64,000 bases of DNA from Saccharospirillum impatiens DSM 12546 (GCF_000423605.1 NZ_AUIH01000002.1:124001-188000); one strand, 5' to 3'. Shown: positions 10,429 through 19,244, counted from the stretch's first letter. The notes: generated by a model from the sequence alone, not told the origin. Numbers and translations: made by a program.

Positions 10429-11863
10429 GATTAACCTCCTGCCAGGCCAGGACGGTTTCCTGATCGGAAAACGGATGTCTTGTACCCATAACTTCCTGGT
10501 AGGCCTCATGGCCCTTGCCGGCGATCAACACCACATCCCCGGCCCCGCAACGCGCCAGCGTTTGTTCGATGGCTGAGCGGCGATCCGGTATTTCGGTGAC
10601 GTTTTCTGAACGAGCGAACCCCTGACGGATATCAGCCAGGATTGCCGCCGATGATTCACTGCGGGGATTATCATCTGTGACCACCACGAAATCGGCACCC
10701 TGCTCTGCGGCCATAGCCATCTCAGGGCGCTTGCCAGAGTCACGGTCACCACCACAGCCAAAAATCACACCCAGCCGACCGGAAACGTGATCCCGACAGG
10801 CTGACAAAGCCTTACTCAACGCATCCGGAGTGTGAGCGTAATCAACCACCACAGTGGTGCCGGAAGCCAGTGTCAGTTTTTCCATTCGCCCTTTAACCGG
10901 GCGCAGGGTTGAAAGCACTCTTGCTGCCGTCGAAAGCGGCACAGATTCGGTCATCAGAACGGCAAACGCAGCGAGGGCATTGCTTAGATTAAACAGCCCG
11001 AGCAACGGCAAATTCAGTTCGGTTTCGCCCCAGGGCGTCGCTATCACGGCATCCATACCGCCGGGATGGCACTGGCACGAAACAACGCGAATGTCCGCCT
11101 GCGACGACTGCCCAAAGGTGATAATGCGTTCAGCCACGATGCTGTCTAGATGTTGCTGCACCCAGGCATCGTCGAGATTCACGATGGCATTCACCAGGCC
11201 CGGCCATTGCAGCAACGTCCATTTGGCGTTGCCGTAGGCTTCCATGGTGCCGTGATAATCAAGGTGATCCCGACTCAGATTCGTGAACACAGCCGTCTTG
11301 TAGCGCACACCGTCAACACGCCCCTGATCAAGACCATGGGATGACACCTCCATCGCACAGAAGCGTCCGCCCTGGTCTCGCTGACGCGCCAGCTCGCGAT
11401 GCAACCGCACAACGTCGGGCGTGGTGTTCAGTGTTTCCTGCAAAGCACCCCAGAGCCCCTGCCCATTGGTGCCAATAATGCCGCAGCGCTTACCCAGATA
11501 ATCCAACGATTGGGCAATGTACTGGCACGTTGAGGTTTTACCGTTAGTGCCCGTAATGCCGATCAAATGCAGCGGCTCATCCGATGACTGGTAAAAATCG
11601 TGCGCCAGGTCACCTAGCCGGGCTCTCAGATCCGGGATCACCGCGACCGGCACAGCCGCGCCAGCCACGGGGTGTTCGGCGATAACCGCTACTGCGCCCG
11701 CCTTAACCGCCGCATTGACATAATCGTGGCCATCAAAGGCAGCGCCTTTCAGGGCAATGAACACATCGTTCCGGCCCACTTCACGACTGTCGAGCGTCAG
11801 ATCCCGCACCGCCAGACCTGACAACTGCGCAATACCGGGCAGACCATTGCGCAAAGTCATCAT
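10418..11863 (-). CDS. murE: UDP-MurNAc-L-Ala-D-Glu--meso-diaminopimelate ligase
   Basis: Adds the third residue of the stem peptide. 481 aa with the P-loop GTNGKTST (about 105-112), the MEVSSHGLDQGRV loop, NLSRDHLDYHG and VDYAHTPDAL. The DNPR motif (VTDDNPRSE) is the known signature for meso-diaminopimelate rather than lysine, so the wall is the Gram-negative DAP type. The first two codons are both ATG (11863 and 11860). It overlaps ftsI by 4 nt and murF by 11 nt. Confidence 0.98.
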   Translation of the reverse strand: MMTLRNGLPGIAQLSGLAVRDLTLDSREVGRNDVFIALKGAAFDGHDYVNAAVKAGAVAVIAEHPVAGAAVPVAVIPDLRARLGDLAHDFYQSSDEPLHLIGITGTNGKTSTCQYIAQSLDYLGKRCGIIGTNGQGLWGALQETLNTTPDVVRLHRELARQRDQGGRFCAMEVSSHGLDQGRVDGVRYKTAVFTNLSRDHLDYHGTMEAYGNAKWTLLQWPGLVNAIVNLDDAWVQQHLDSIVAERIITFGQSSQADIRVVSCQCHPGGMDAVIATPWGETELNLPLLGLFNLSNALAAFAVLMTESVPLSTAARVLSTLRPVKGRMEKLTLASGTTVVVDYAHTPDALSKALSACRDHVSGRLGVIFGCGGDRDSGKRPEMAMAAEQGADFVVVTDDNPRSESSAAILADIRQGFARSENVTEIPDRRSAIEQTLARCGAGDVVLIAGKGHEAYQEVMGTRHPFSDQETVLAWQEVNHVE

Positions 11864-13539
11864 TGGTCACCCTCCATGCGTGCCTGGGCTGGAATTTGAT
11901 CGGGTTCTACGCCCAGTAATGGCAGCGCCTGACGCATGATGCCGTTAAACACCGGTGCCGCCACGCGGCCACCGTAATAGGCGTCAGACGGAGGCTCATT
12001 GATCACCACAACCGTCACCACTTCAGGGTTATGAACCGGTGCGACACCGACAAAAGTCGACATGTAGCGGTCGTCAAAATAGCCTTCACCGCCAACCTTG
12101 TGTACGGTGCCTGTCTTGCCAGCGACGCTGAACCAGTCCAGCGTAGCGGCTGTGCCCGTGCCTCCTGGCTGAACCACGGTTTCCATCATTGCCAAAACCT
12201 GGTGGGAGATTTGCTCGGACAAGACCTGCGGTCCGGTCTCGATCGGCGCATCCATCAGTATTCGGGCATTGACTCTGAACCCGCCGTTGGCCAGTGTTGA
12301 ATATGCCTGAGCCAACTGCAGCGGAGTAACAGCAATACCATAGCCGTAGGCCATAGAGGCCTGCTCAACTGGCCGCCATTCAACCTGATTTGGCAACCGG
12401 CCGACCGCCTCACCCGGGTAACCAATCCCCGTGCTCTGACCCAAACCCAGGGCATACAGCATGTCCCACAAATCCTGACCTTCAAGCGCCAACGCTACCT
12501 TGGCCATGCCGATGTTGCTCGACTTGGTGATGATTCCGGTCAGATCCAGCTCACCGTAATTGCGGAAGTCACGAATCGTATAACTGCCCAGTCTCATGTA
12601 GCCGGGGCTGGTATCAATCACGGTATCTGGCTGAAACTGACCACTTTGCAAAGCGACGGCCATACTGATTGGCTTCATCACAGAACCCGGTTCAAACTGG
12701 TCGGTCATGGCCCGGTTGCGCATCGACGAAGGCGCCATGCTGGAGCGATTGTTAGGGTTGAATCCGGGCTGGTTCACCATGGCCAGAACATCGCCCGTGT
12801 GCACGTCCATCATCACCACCGAACCGCCGGTCGCGCCCATCTGAGTCACCGCTTTCTTCAGCTCGCGGTAAGCCAGGTACTGCAGTCGAAGATCGAGTGT
12901 CAGGCTTAGATCCCGACCGGCCTTTGGTGCTTCCAATTCGCCGACATCGCGCACTGAACGCCCAATCAAATCACGAATCACTTCTTTCTTGCCGGCGCGG
13001 GACTGCAACTGCTGATCATAGGCCAGTTCTATGCCCTCCTGACCGCGATCGTCGATATCCGTAATACCAACAATGTGGCCAGCCACTTCTCCCGCCGGGT
13101 AATAACGTTTGTATTCGGTCAGGCCGTAGACGCCGGGAATACCCAGCATCAGAATTTCTTCCGCTTCGGCAGGCGCCAGGTGTCGGGTTACATACATGAA
13201 AGCACGGTGCTGCTGGCGACGCGCCGCTAACGTTCGTTCACTCACGCCCGATGCTGCAGCAAGCCGACCAATATTTGCCGCACTCAGCTCGCGCGGATCA
13301 GCCCAGACAGAAACAACCGGCGTGCTCACCGCCACTGGCTCACCATGGCGATCGGTTAACATACCCCGGGGCGCGTTAATCACCTCGACGCGCTGCCAGC
13401 GTGATGTACCCTGATCGATCAGAAACTCCTTTTCGAGCACCTGCAAACTGAGCACACGCCAAACCACCACGGCCAGCAAAGCCAGCAGTACGATTTGAAC
13501 GAAATGAAAGCGCCAGTTTGCCAACATAGTGATTTTCAA
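11860..13539 (-). CDS. ftsI: Septal peptidoglycan transpeptidase FtsI (PBP3)
   Basis: Class B penicillin-binding protein, the DD-transpeptidase partner of FtsW at the septum. 559 aa from TTG 13539. One N-terminal membrane helix (about 11-34) precedes the non-catalytic dimerisation domain. The transpeptidase domain carries SVMK (active-site Ser 286), SSN (340-342) and KTG (475-477). The start is uncertain. AAGGGA lies only a few bases before TTG 13539 and about 14 before ATG 13527, so neither spacing is ideal. The ATG would shorten the protein by four residues. It is separated from ftsL by 22 nt and overlaps murE by 4 nt. Confidence 0.96.
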   Translation of the reverse strand: MKITMLANWRFHFVQIVLLALLAVVVWRVLSLQVLEKEFLIDQGTSRWQRVEVINAPRGMLTDRHGEPVAVSTPVVSVWADPRELSAANIGRLAAASGVSERTLAARRQQHRAFMYVTRHLAPAEAEEILMLGIPGVYGLTEYKRYYPAGEVAGHIVGITDIDDRGQEGIELAYDQQLQSRAGKKEVIRDLIGRSVRDVGELEAPKAGRDLSLTLDLRLQYLAYRELKKAVTQMGATGGSVVMMDVHTGDVLAMVNQPGFNPNNRSSMAPSSMRNRAMTDQFEPGSVMKPISMAVALQSGQFQPDTVIDTSPGYMRLGSYTIRDFRNYGELDLTGIITKSSNIGMAKVALALEGQDLWDMLYALGLGQSTGIGYPGEAVGRLPNQVEWRPVEQASMAYGYGIAVTPLQLAQAYSTLANGGFRVNARILMDAPIETGPQVLSEQISHQVLAMMETVVQPGGTGTAATLDWFSVAGKTGTVHKVGGEGYFDDRYMSTFVGVAPVHNPEVVTVVVINEPPSDAYYGGRVAAPVFNGIMRQALPLLGVEPDQIPAQARMEGDQ

Positions 13540-13561
13540 TTTCCCTTTTTAGTGACTCAAC

Positions 13562-13858
13562 TCAGTCTGTTTGTGTTTGAACGTCGCTTCGGTTTAGCCA
13601 GCGCATTTGCTCCGGCTCTGGCTCCGCCATGTTCAACTCGTCGCGCGCCAGTCGCTCTACCCGGGCCGGAGACGAAAAAGCGCTCTCTTCCAGCAACAAT
13701 CGCCCCCACTCTTCCTCCAGTCTTTGCCCTTCCAGTCGCAGCGACTCCAACTGGGCAAATTTCACCCGGGTCTGATAAGTCACCTGAATGACCCCGAAGG
13801 CAGAAACCAACACAACCACCAGCAACCCCAAGGTCAACAACCGCGCAGGCCAGGACAT
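13562..13858 (-). CDS. ftsL: Cell division protein FtsL
   Basis: Small bitopic divisome protein that forms a periplasmic coiled coil with FtsB and activates FtsWI. 98 aa: a short cytoplasmic stretch, one membrane helix (about 5-25), then a heptad-like Leu/Glu-rich segment (FAQLESLRLEGQRLEEEWGR) and the ARDELNMAEPEP region typical of FtsL. ATG 13858 is chosen because AGGAGG lies 7 nt upstream. A GTG directly before it is an alternative. It overlaps the end of rsmH slightly if the longer frame is used, and otherwise follows it by 13 nt. Confidence 0.93.
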   Translation of the reverse strand: MSWPARLLTLGLLVVVLVSAFGVIQVTYQTRVKFAQLESLRLEGQRLEEEWGRLLLEESAFSSPARVERLARDELNMAEPEPEQMRWLNRSDVQTQTD

Positions 13859-13871
13859 CACCCGACCTCCT

Positions 13872-14813
13872 TCACAATTTCTCAGCAACCCTGAGGGTTG
13901 CGCTGCGCGACCGAATATTCCCCTGCACTTCAGCAGGGCTGGCTTTTATGGGCTTGCCAATTTTCTTCATCGTGCGCGGTATATCAGACTCAAGCACCGG
14001 CAGACCGGGCGGCAGTTCAGGGCCCTTTTCCTGCTCACGAATAAACTGCTTCACCAGACGGTCTTCGAGGCTATGAAACGTAATCACAGCCAGCCGACCA
14101 CCAGGGGCCAGTAACGCCACGCAATCAGCCAACAAGACTTCAAGATCAGACAGTTCCGCATTGATATGGATGCGAATAGCCTGAAAGCTACGGGTTGCCG
14201 GATGCTTGTGGCGCTCCCACGCGGGGTGCGCCTTGGAAACAATATCGGCCAATTGCAGCGTTGTGGTGATTGGCGCCTCACTTCGAGCACGCACAATGGC
14301 GCGAGCAATCCGGCGGCTGTAGCGCTCATCGCCGTAGCGGAACAGCACGTTGGCCAGATCGGTCTCACCGACATGAGTCAGCCATTGCGCCGCGCTGACA
14401 CCGGAGGTTGGGTCCATGCGCATATCCAATGGTCCGTCTGACCTAAAACTGAAACCCCGACTGGCATCATCGAGCTGAGGGGATGACACCCCCAGATCCA
14501 GCAAAATGCCATTTACCCGGCCAGCCAGATCGCGCTGCTGCAACTGGGCTTTCAAATCAGCAAAACTGGCATGACAAACACTCACCCGGGCATCCTGCCC
14601 TGCCAGTGCATCAGCTGAAGCGATCGCCAGGGGGTCTTTATCAACCACAACCAATTGACCGCCCGGCGCCAATTGCTCAAGCAACAAGCGGCTATGGCCT
14701 CCCCGGCCATAAGTACCGTCGACGTATACGCCATCCGCCACCTGCAGCGCCGCCACGGTTTCGTGCAGCAATACGGTGTCATGACTGAACGCCTGTTCCG
14801 GTTTCGGGGTCAC
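13872..14813 (-). CDS. rsmH: 16S rRNA (cytosine(1402)-N(4))-methyltransferase
   Basis: SAM-dependent methyltransferase (formerly MraW) that modifies C1402 of 16S rRNA. RsmI, encoded close by at 16394, modifies the same nucleotide at its 2'-O position. 313 aa. Motifs: HDTVLLHETV start, DGTYGRGGHSRLLL SAM loop, VVDKDPLAIA, LDLGVSSPQLDDASRGFSF, and ITFHSLEDRLVKQF near the C-terminus. The start is GTG 14813, overlapping the mraZ stop as GTGA. Confidence 0.97.
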   Translation of the reverse strand: MTPKPEQAFSHDTVLLHETVAALQVADGVYVDGTYGRGGHSRLLLEQLAPGGQLVVVDKDPLAIASADALAGQDARVSVCHASFADLKAQLQQRDLAGRVNGILLDLGVSSPQLDDASRGFSFRSDGPLDMRMDPTSGVSAAQWLTHVGETDLANVLFRYGDERYSRRIARAIVRARSEAPITTTLQLADIVSKAHPAWERHKHPATRSFQAIRIHINAELSDLEVLLADCVALLAPGGRLAVITFHSLEDRLVKQFIREQEKGPELPPGLPVLESDIPRTMKKIGKPIKASPAEVQGNIRSRSATLRVAEKL

Positions 14814-15265
14814 AGTGAAATTTGCTCCAGCTCTTCGGTTAACACATCTTCATCGCCGGCTTCATCCAGGTAGGCATCGCGCGTACGCTCCCACAATTCT
14901 TCCGACCACAGCTCAAATTTGTTGCCCTGACCCAGTAACACGACCTTTTTATCGAGACTGGCGTATTCACGCAGAGGCGTCGGAATCAACACCCGGCCCG
15001 AACCATCCAATTCCACATCGGTCGCGTGCCCGACCAGCAAACGCTGAATGCGCCGGGCGGCTTTGTTAAAACTGGACAGGGCGGTGATTTTTTCCTGAAT
15101 GACTTCCCACTCATCCAGCGGGTAAATCAACAGACAGCGGGCTTCGGTATCAATAGTCACGACCAGCTGACCCTCGGCAAGAGCCTGCAGCACCGACCGG
15201 TACCGACTGGGCACGGCGAGGCGACCCTTGGCATCCAATGCCAGGGTATGCACTCCTCGGAGCAT
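14810..15265 (-). CDS. mraZ: Transcriptional regulator MraZ
   Basis: DNA-binding regulator with two SpoVT/AbrB-like repeats that represses its own dcw promoter in E. coli. 151 aa from ATG 15265 (E. coli 152), which gives the family N-terminus MLRGVHTLALDAKGRLAVPS. An in-frame ATG at 15289 would add eight residues and has no better ribosome binding site. The second repeat (ELDGSGRVLIPTPLREYA) is clear. The gene lies just downstream of three TGG repeats spaced 10 bp apart that fit its operator. It is the first gene of the cluster. Confidence 0.95.
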   Translation of the reverse strand: MLRGVHTLALDAKGRLAVPSRYRSVLQALAEGQLVVTIDTEARCLLIYPLDEWEVIQEKITALSSFNKAARRIQRLLVGHATDVELDGSGRVLIPTPLREYASLDKKVVLLGQGNKFELWSEELWERTRDAYLDEAGDEDVLTEELEQISL

Positions 15266-15390
15266 GATTGTGTCAGTCGCTCGTGCCATGGTGGTCGTAA
15301 TCCGTTGTCTTGGTCTGTCTTCCTGTCGGGTCGTGCGAAGAGGCTTTCCGAATGTTTAAGGTGTCATTCCGATCAAACCCTGCCCTTAAG

Positions 15391-15415
15391 ACCCACTTTT
15401 TGCCACTTTTCTCCA
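15391..15415 (-). promoter_or_regulatory. MraZ operator, three 10-bp-spaced TGG repeats
   Basis: On the minus strand the pentamers TGGAG (15415-15411), TGGCA (15405-15401) and TGGGT (15395-15391) follow each other at exactly 10-bp intervals with A-rich spacers. The known gammaproteobacterial MraZ site is a set of TGGGN direct repeats with 5-bp spacers. Two of the three pentamers deviate in the third G. They lie about 10-35 bp downstream of the proposed -10 box, the expected position for autorepression. Confidence 0.75.
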
Positions 15416-15424
15416 CATAACGAC

Positions 15425-15453
15425 ACTATAGGAGTCGCGCGACCCACAAGCAA
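15425..15453 (-). promoter_or_regulatory. Sigma-70 promoter of mraZ / dcw cluster
   Basis: Minus strand: TTGCTT (15453-15448), a 17-bp spacer, and TATAGT (15430-15425). This is immediately upstream of the MraZ repeats and about 160 bp from the mraZ start. The start point would be near 15418. Seen in sequence; use as a promoter is inferred. Confidence 0.65.
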
Positions 15454-15982
15454 GTGGTCACTAGCCGGGGAGCTTTAGAAAAAACCACTAAAAACAGCAA
15501 GTTAGGAAATAGCACACAATCTCAGCCACCAAAGTTAGCGACCACTAACACACCAAACCCAAGCAAACAGACTAACTTGGCCACTCAAGTTAAAGTGATA
15601 CCTTAAGTTAAAGATTATTTTGGAATATAAATTGTAAAATTTAGATTCAGGCGAAATTAAAGAAGTAAAACAGCGATCGGATGTGAAACGGTGCACAACC
15701 GCATCATTGCTGGCTTTGCGCTTTACTGACATTGCTCAACTCGAGGAGAAGGAACGATCACCTTCGTCATAAAATACAGGCATGAATAATGCGCAGTCAG
15801 GAATATTTCCAGAAAGTGACTTGCATTGGAGGTTAAACGAATTAAAAGCATGCCATTTATCGACAACGAACGATGGGGCTGTTGATTAAATCCTGAGGTT
15901 TAACCATGAAACAGGGATCTGAAGCGAGGAGATATTTGAGATGGTACAAAGCCAGTGCAGGCGGACCATGAAGAGTGAATAA
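15454..15982. other. AT-rich gene-free stretch between the mraZ promoter and rnpB
   Basis: About 500 bp with clearly lower GC than both flanks and no convincing gene. It holds five copies of AAGTTA (15499, 15532, reverse at 15573, 15587, 15605). The third and fourth form an inverted pair AACTTG-N6-CAAGTT. Short open frames here (65 aa on the minus strand, 35 and 21 aa on the plus strand) have no credible ribosome binding site or family resemblance. No T-run terminator is seen for rnpB. Confidence 0.6.
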
Positions 15983-16330
15983 GTGCGAGTCAGCCGATAA
16001 GCCGGGTTCTGTCGTGGACAGTCATTCGTCTAGCCCTGCAGTCACCCGCAGGGTCAAGCAGCCTACCCGGTCCCGACGCGGGCCGCGCCTTAGTGGGACC
16101 CTATTTGGCCTTGCTCCAGGTGGGGTTTACCATCGCCAGCTCTGTTACCAGACCTGCGGTGCGCTCTTACCGCACCTTTTCACCCTTACCGCTCGCGAAC
16201 GAGAGGCGGTTTCCTTTCTGCTGCACTTTCCGTCGGCTTTCGCCGCCCAGACGTTATCTGGCACCCTGCCCTGTGGAGCCCGGACTTTCCTCTCCTTCTT
16301 TCGAAGCAGCGACTGCCTGGCCGACTCGCG
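15983..16330 (-). ncRNA. rnpB: RNase P RNA (M1 RNA, type A)
   Basis: Catalytic RNA that removes 5' leaders from tRNA precursors. On the minus strand the conserved core elements appear in order: GAGGAAAGTCCGGGCTCC, CAGGGTGCCAG, AAACCGCC, GGTAAGGGTGAAA, GGTGCGGTAAGAGCGCACC, GAGCAAGGCCAAATAGG, GGTAGGCTGCTTGA, GAATGACTGTCC and ACAGAACCCGGCTTATC. The 5' end (16329-16319) pairs with the 3' end (15995-15985) over 11 bp with one G-U, forming helix P1 and fixing the ends to within a few bases. Length about 348 nt. It lies between mraZ and rsmI, as I recall for Pseudomonas. Confidence 0.97.
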
Positions 16331-16336
16331 GAGCGC

Positions 16337-16364
16337 ACAATACGGGAAACCCGGCGAATCGCAA
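16337..16364 (-). promoter_or_regulatory. Sigma-70 promoter of rnpB
   Basis: Minus strand: TTGCGA (16364-16359), a 16-bp spacer, TATTGT (16342-16337). A start 7 bp downstream falls at about 16330, the first base of helix P1 in RNase P RNA. The spacing agreement makes the call fairly firm. Confidence 0.75.
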
Positions 16365-16393
16365 GTGTTTTTCTGTCGCACCTCGACAGAGCA

Positions 16394-17251
16394 TCAATCA
16401 GCCTGATTGAGCCCGGTGATCAGCTCGTACCATTCCTTTTTCCGACCACCAATCAATGTGACCATAGCCGCCGCGGCTTGTTTGGGCGGCATCAGCGGCG
16501 CCAGGACGTCGGCCAACGCCCTGGGGTCGAGCCCTACGGCCTGGTCCACGCGCGATTCGCCAGCGACCATTACCACGAACTCGCCTTTGCGCTGATGCTC
16601 ATCGGCTTCGACTCTGGCCAGAACCTCATCGAGCGTACCCCGCAAAACGGTTTCAAACGTCTTGGTCAACTCGCGAGCGACCACAATTCGACGCTGACCA
16701 CCATAAACAGAAACCATGTCGGCAAGACTGGCTAAAATGCGGTGACTGCTCTCATAGAACACCAGGGTGTGTGGACTGTCTGCTGACGCTTGCATGGCTT
16801 TCTGTCGGGCGGCCGATTTCGCCGGCAGAAATCCCTCAAACCGCCAATGATCCGTCGGCAGACCAGCGACACTCAGGGCAGTAATAACCGCGCTGACACC
16901 CGGTACCGGGTGCACCGTAAACCCAGCGTCAGCAACGGCCTGTACCAGGTGATAACCCGGGTCGGATATCAACGGCGTACCCGCATCGCTGATCAACGCG
17001 ACCGACTGCCCTTGCTCAAGTAAAGAAACGATAAAGTGCCCGCGGTCCCGCTCATTGTGTTCATGGACTGAAATCAGCCTGGGCGAGGCCCCCAGGTGGT
17101 CCAGCAAACGACGGCTGTGGCGAGTGTCTTCCGCACAACAGACATCCACCGACGACAGCACCGAGACCGCACGGCGCGTTATGTCATCCAAATTTCCGAT
17201 GGGCGTGGCGACAACATAGAGAGCTGCTGGCAAGTTTATTGGGGCAGACAT
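16394..17251 (-). CDS. rsmI: 16S rRNA (cytidine(1402)-2'-O)-methyltransferase
   Basis: Tetrapyrrole-methylase-fold enzyme (formerly YraL) that 2'-O-methylates C1402 of 16S rRNA, the nucleotide also modified by RsmH. 285 aa. The N-terminus LYVVATPIGNLDDITRRAV, then CCAEDTRHSRRLL, LISDAGTPLISDPGYHLV, PVPGVSAVITALSVAGLPTD and ARELTKTFET are family hallmarks. It is divergent from lpoA, with 166 bp between the starts. Confidence 0.97.
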   Translation of the reverse strand: MSAPINLPAALYVVATPIGNLDDITRRAVSVLSSVDVCCAEDTRHSRRLLDHLGASPRLISVHEHNERDRGHFIVSLLEQGQSVALISDAGTPLISDPGYHLVQAVADAGFTVHPVPGVSAVITALSVAGLPTDHWRFEGFLPAKSAARQKAMQASADSPHTLVFYESSHRILASLADMVSVYGGQRRIVVARELTKTFETVLRGTLDEVLARVEADEHQRKGEFVVMVAGESRVDQAVGLDPRALADVLAPLMPPKQAAAAMVTLIGGRKKEWYELITGLNQAD

Positions 17252-17417
17252 GAGACCTCGGTTGGACAGCGCCAGAGGCGCCTGTTCTGATAAGGGTTAA
17301 AAAAGAAGAAAGTTACAGACACTGTACCAGAAGCGTCATCCATACAGGCAACGCCCTATTTCATCATCACTTTATTCAGTAGAATGATGTTAATCCATTG
17401 TAACAAGCGTCTGGTCC

Positions 17418-19244
17418 ATGTTGAAAATGCCCAACACCAAAACTGCCCTGCAACTCTGCGCCTGGGTTTCTATCGTGCTTCTGGCCGGTTGCGTCAGTCA
17501 GTCAACAACACCGGATGGCCAATCGAATGCATCGGAGCAGACGGTCGACGGCCTGGTCGACCAGCGACTCGATCAGGCGCAGGCGCTGCTCGATGACTAT
17601 CAGATCAACGAGGCCGAAGTTATTCTCAGCGGCCTTCAGTTCAACCAACTGACCACCGCTCAACGTACCCGATATGCCCAACTCCGGGCCGAGCTGGCAC
17701 TGAGCCTGGGTGATGGCAATGAAGCGCTGAACTGGCTCAGTGGCGAACGCGCAGCCTTATTCGATGGCTTGCCGCTGGAACAGCAAATAGTGGTCAGCCT
17801 GCTGCGGGCGGAAGCTTACGAGTATTCAGGCGACTATTTATCAGCAGCGCGCGAGCGGATTTTTCTGGCGCCAGTACTGGAAGACGATAACGCCCGCTTT
17901 AACAACGAGCAGATCTGGTTTGACTTGCAACTGGTTCCCGAAGAACCCATACGTGAACTGTCCGCTGCAGAGTCAAGCCCTGACCTGACCGGCTGGCTCG
18001 ACCTGGCCCTGATCGCTCGCGAAAACCCGGATGACCTGCGCCGGCAAGTGATCGCGATCGACGAATGGATTAACAGCCATCCGTCGCACCCGGCTGCCCA
18101 AAACATCCCCGGTGATCTGGCATTGCTGCGTCAACTGGCCAACACCCAGCCTCGTAACATTGCCGTCTTGCTGCCGTTGTCTGGCCCGCTTGAGATGGCA
18201 GGCAAGGCCATTCGCAGCGGGCTGCTGGCCGCCTGGTATGAATCCCGACTGGAAGCAGAAGATGCTCCGTCACTGACCTTTTTCGACACCAACGAGAATG
18301 CCGATGCCTACAACACCTATAAGCAGGCGGTATTCGAAGGCGCCGATTTGGTCATAGGTCCACTGGACAAGGCCCGGGTACAACAAATACAACAACAGAC
18401 CGTATTGTCAGTACCGGTACTGGCGCTGAATTACAGCGACCTGAGTGGCAATGGCCCGTCCAACTTTTACCAGTTTGGACTGGCACCGGAAGACGAAGCC
18501 AGGCAGGTCGCTGAACAGGCATGGCAGCAGGGTAACCGCAACGCCATGGTGCTAGCGCCCGACTCCGAATGGGGCCGCAAAGTAAGCGACACCTTCGTGC
18601 GAAACTGGGAGACCCAGGGCGGGCGGGTGACCAGCAAATCGCTTTATACCCAGCCAGATCAGTACCTCAACACGGTCCGCCGAGCGCTCAACATTGACCA
18701 GAGTGAGCGTCGGATGCGCTCACTCGATGCACTGATCGAACGTGACATAATCTTCGAACCGCGCCGGCGTGAAGACATTGACATGATTTTTATGGTGGCC
18801 TTTCCGTCGCAGGCACGTCAGCTCAAACCCATGCTCAACTTCCAATACGCCTCGGATATTCCAGTCATGGCCACGTCCCACCTCTATGACGGCACCCGAA
18901 ACACCAGCCGCGACCAAGATCTGAACGGTGTCGCTTTTGTCGAAATGCCCTGGGAATTGCGTGAAAACCCGATCAAGCAAGACGTACAGTCGGCGTTCAA
19001 TGAACAGTTCGCTGGCTTTGAAACGCTGGTTGCATTGGGCGTAGACAGTTACCGGCTCTACCCGCGCCTGCCGCAGTTGCAACAATTTCCCGACACCCGG
19101 GTCTATGGCGTAACCGGCACTTTGCGACTGGATGCCCGGCAACGCATTGAGCGGGAATTGACTTGGGCGCAGTTCAGCAACGGCGAAGTACGCCCTGGGT
19201 CCGGACTGGTGAATGTGCTCAACCCGGCCAGTGCCCGACCCTGA
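17418..19244 (+). CDS. lpoA: Penicillin-binding protein activator LpoA
   Basis: Outer-membrane lipoprotein (YraM) that activates PBP1A from the periplasmic face. 608 aa. A lipoprotein signal ends in LLAGC (Cys 25). An N-terminal TPR-like helical part (about 40-240) is followed by a periplasmic-binding-protein-like C-terminal domain starting near NIAVLLPLSGPLEMAGKAI. The start is ATG 17418; an in-frame ATG at 17427 is also possible, and no strong ribosome binding site decides. Its TGA overlaps the yraN ATG by 1 nt, opening a coupled operon lpoA-yraN-diaA-dolP. Confidence 0.94.
   Translation: MLKMPNTKTALQLCAWVSIVLLAGCVSQSTTPDGQSNASEQTVDGLVDQRLDQAQALLDDYQINEAEVILSGLQFNQLTTAQRTRYAQLRAELALSLGDGNEALNWLSGERAALFDGLPLEQQIVVSLLRAEAYEYSGDYLSAARERIFLAPVLEDDNARFNNEQIWFDLQLVPEEPIRELSAAESSPDLTGWLDLALIARENPDDLRRQVIAIDEWINSHPSHPAAQNIPGDLALLRQLANTQPRNIAVLLPLSGPLEMAGKAIRSGLLAAWYESRLEAEDAPSLTFFDTNENADAYNTYKQAVFEGADLVIGPLDKARVQQIQQQTVLSVPVLALNYSDLSGNGPSNFYQFGLAPEDEARQVAEQAWQQGNRNAMVLAPDSEWGRKVSDTFVRNWETQGGRVTSKSLYTQPDQYLNTVRRALNIDQSERRMRSLDALIERDIIFEPRRREDIDMIFMVAFPSQARQLKPMLNFQYASDIPVMATSHLYDGTRNTSRDQDLNGVAFVEMPWELRENPIKQDVQSAFNEQFAGFETLVALGVDSYRLYPRLPQLQQFPDTRVYGVTGTLRLDARQRIERELTWAQFSNGEVRPGSGLVNVLNPASARP

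Noticed and set aside
15535-15732. 65-residue open frame on the minus strand in the AT-rich gap
   Set aside because: No ribosome binding site, no recognisable motif, and its span carries the AAGTTA repeats; it looks like chance.
15782-15889. 35-residue open frame on the plus strand before rnpB
   Set aside because: The only AGG is directly against the ATG, too close to serve, and the sequence matches nothing recognised.
15975-16410. Open frames of 100-140 residues across 15975-16410
   Set aside because: They run through RNase P RNA, whose conserved structure explains the sequence.
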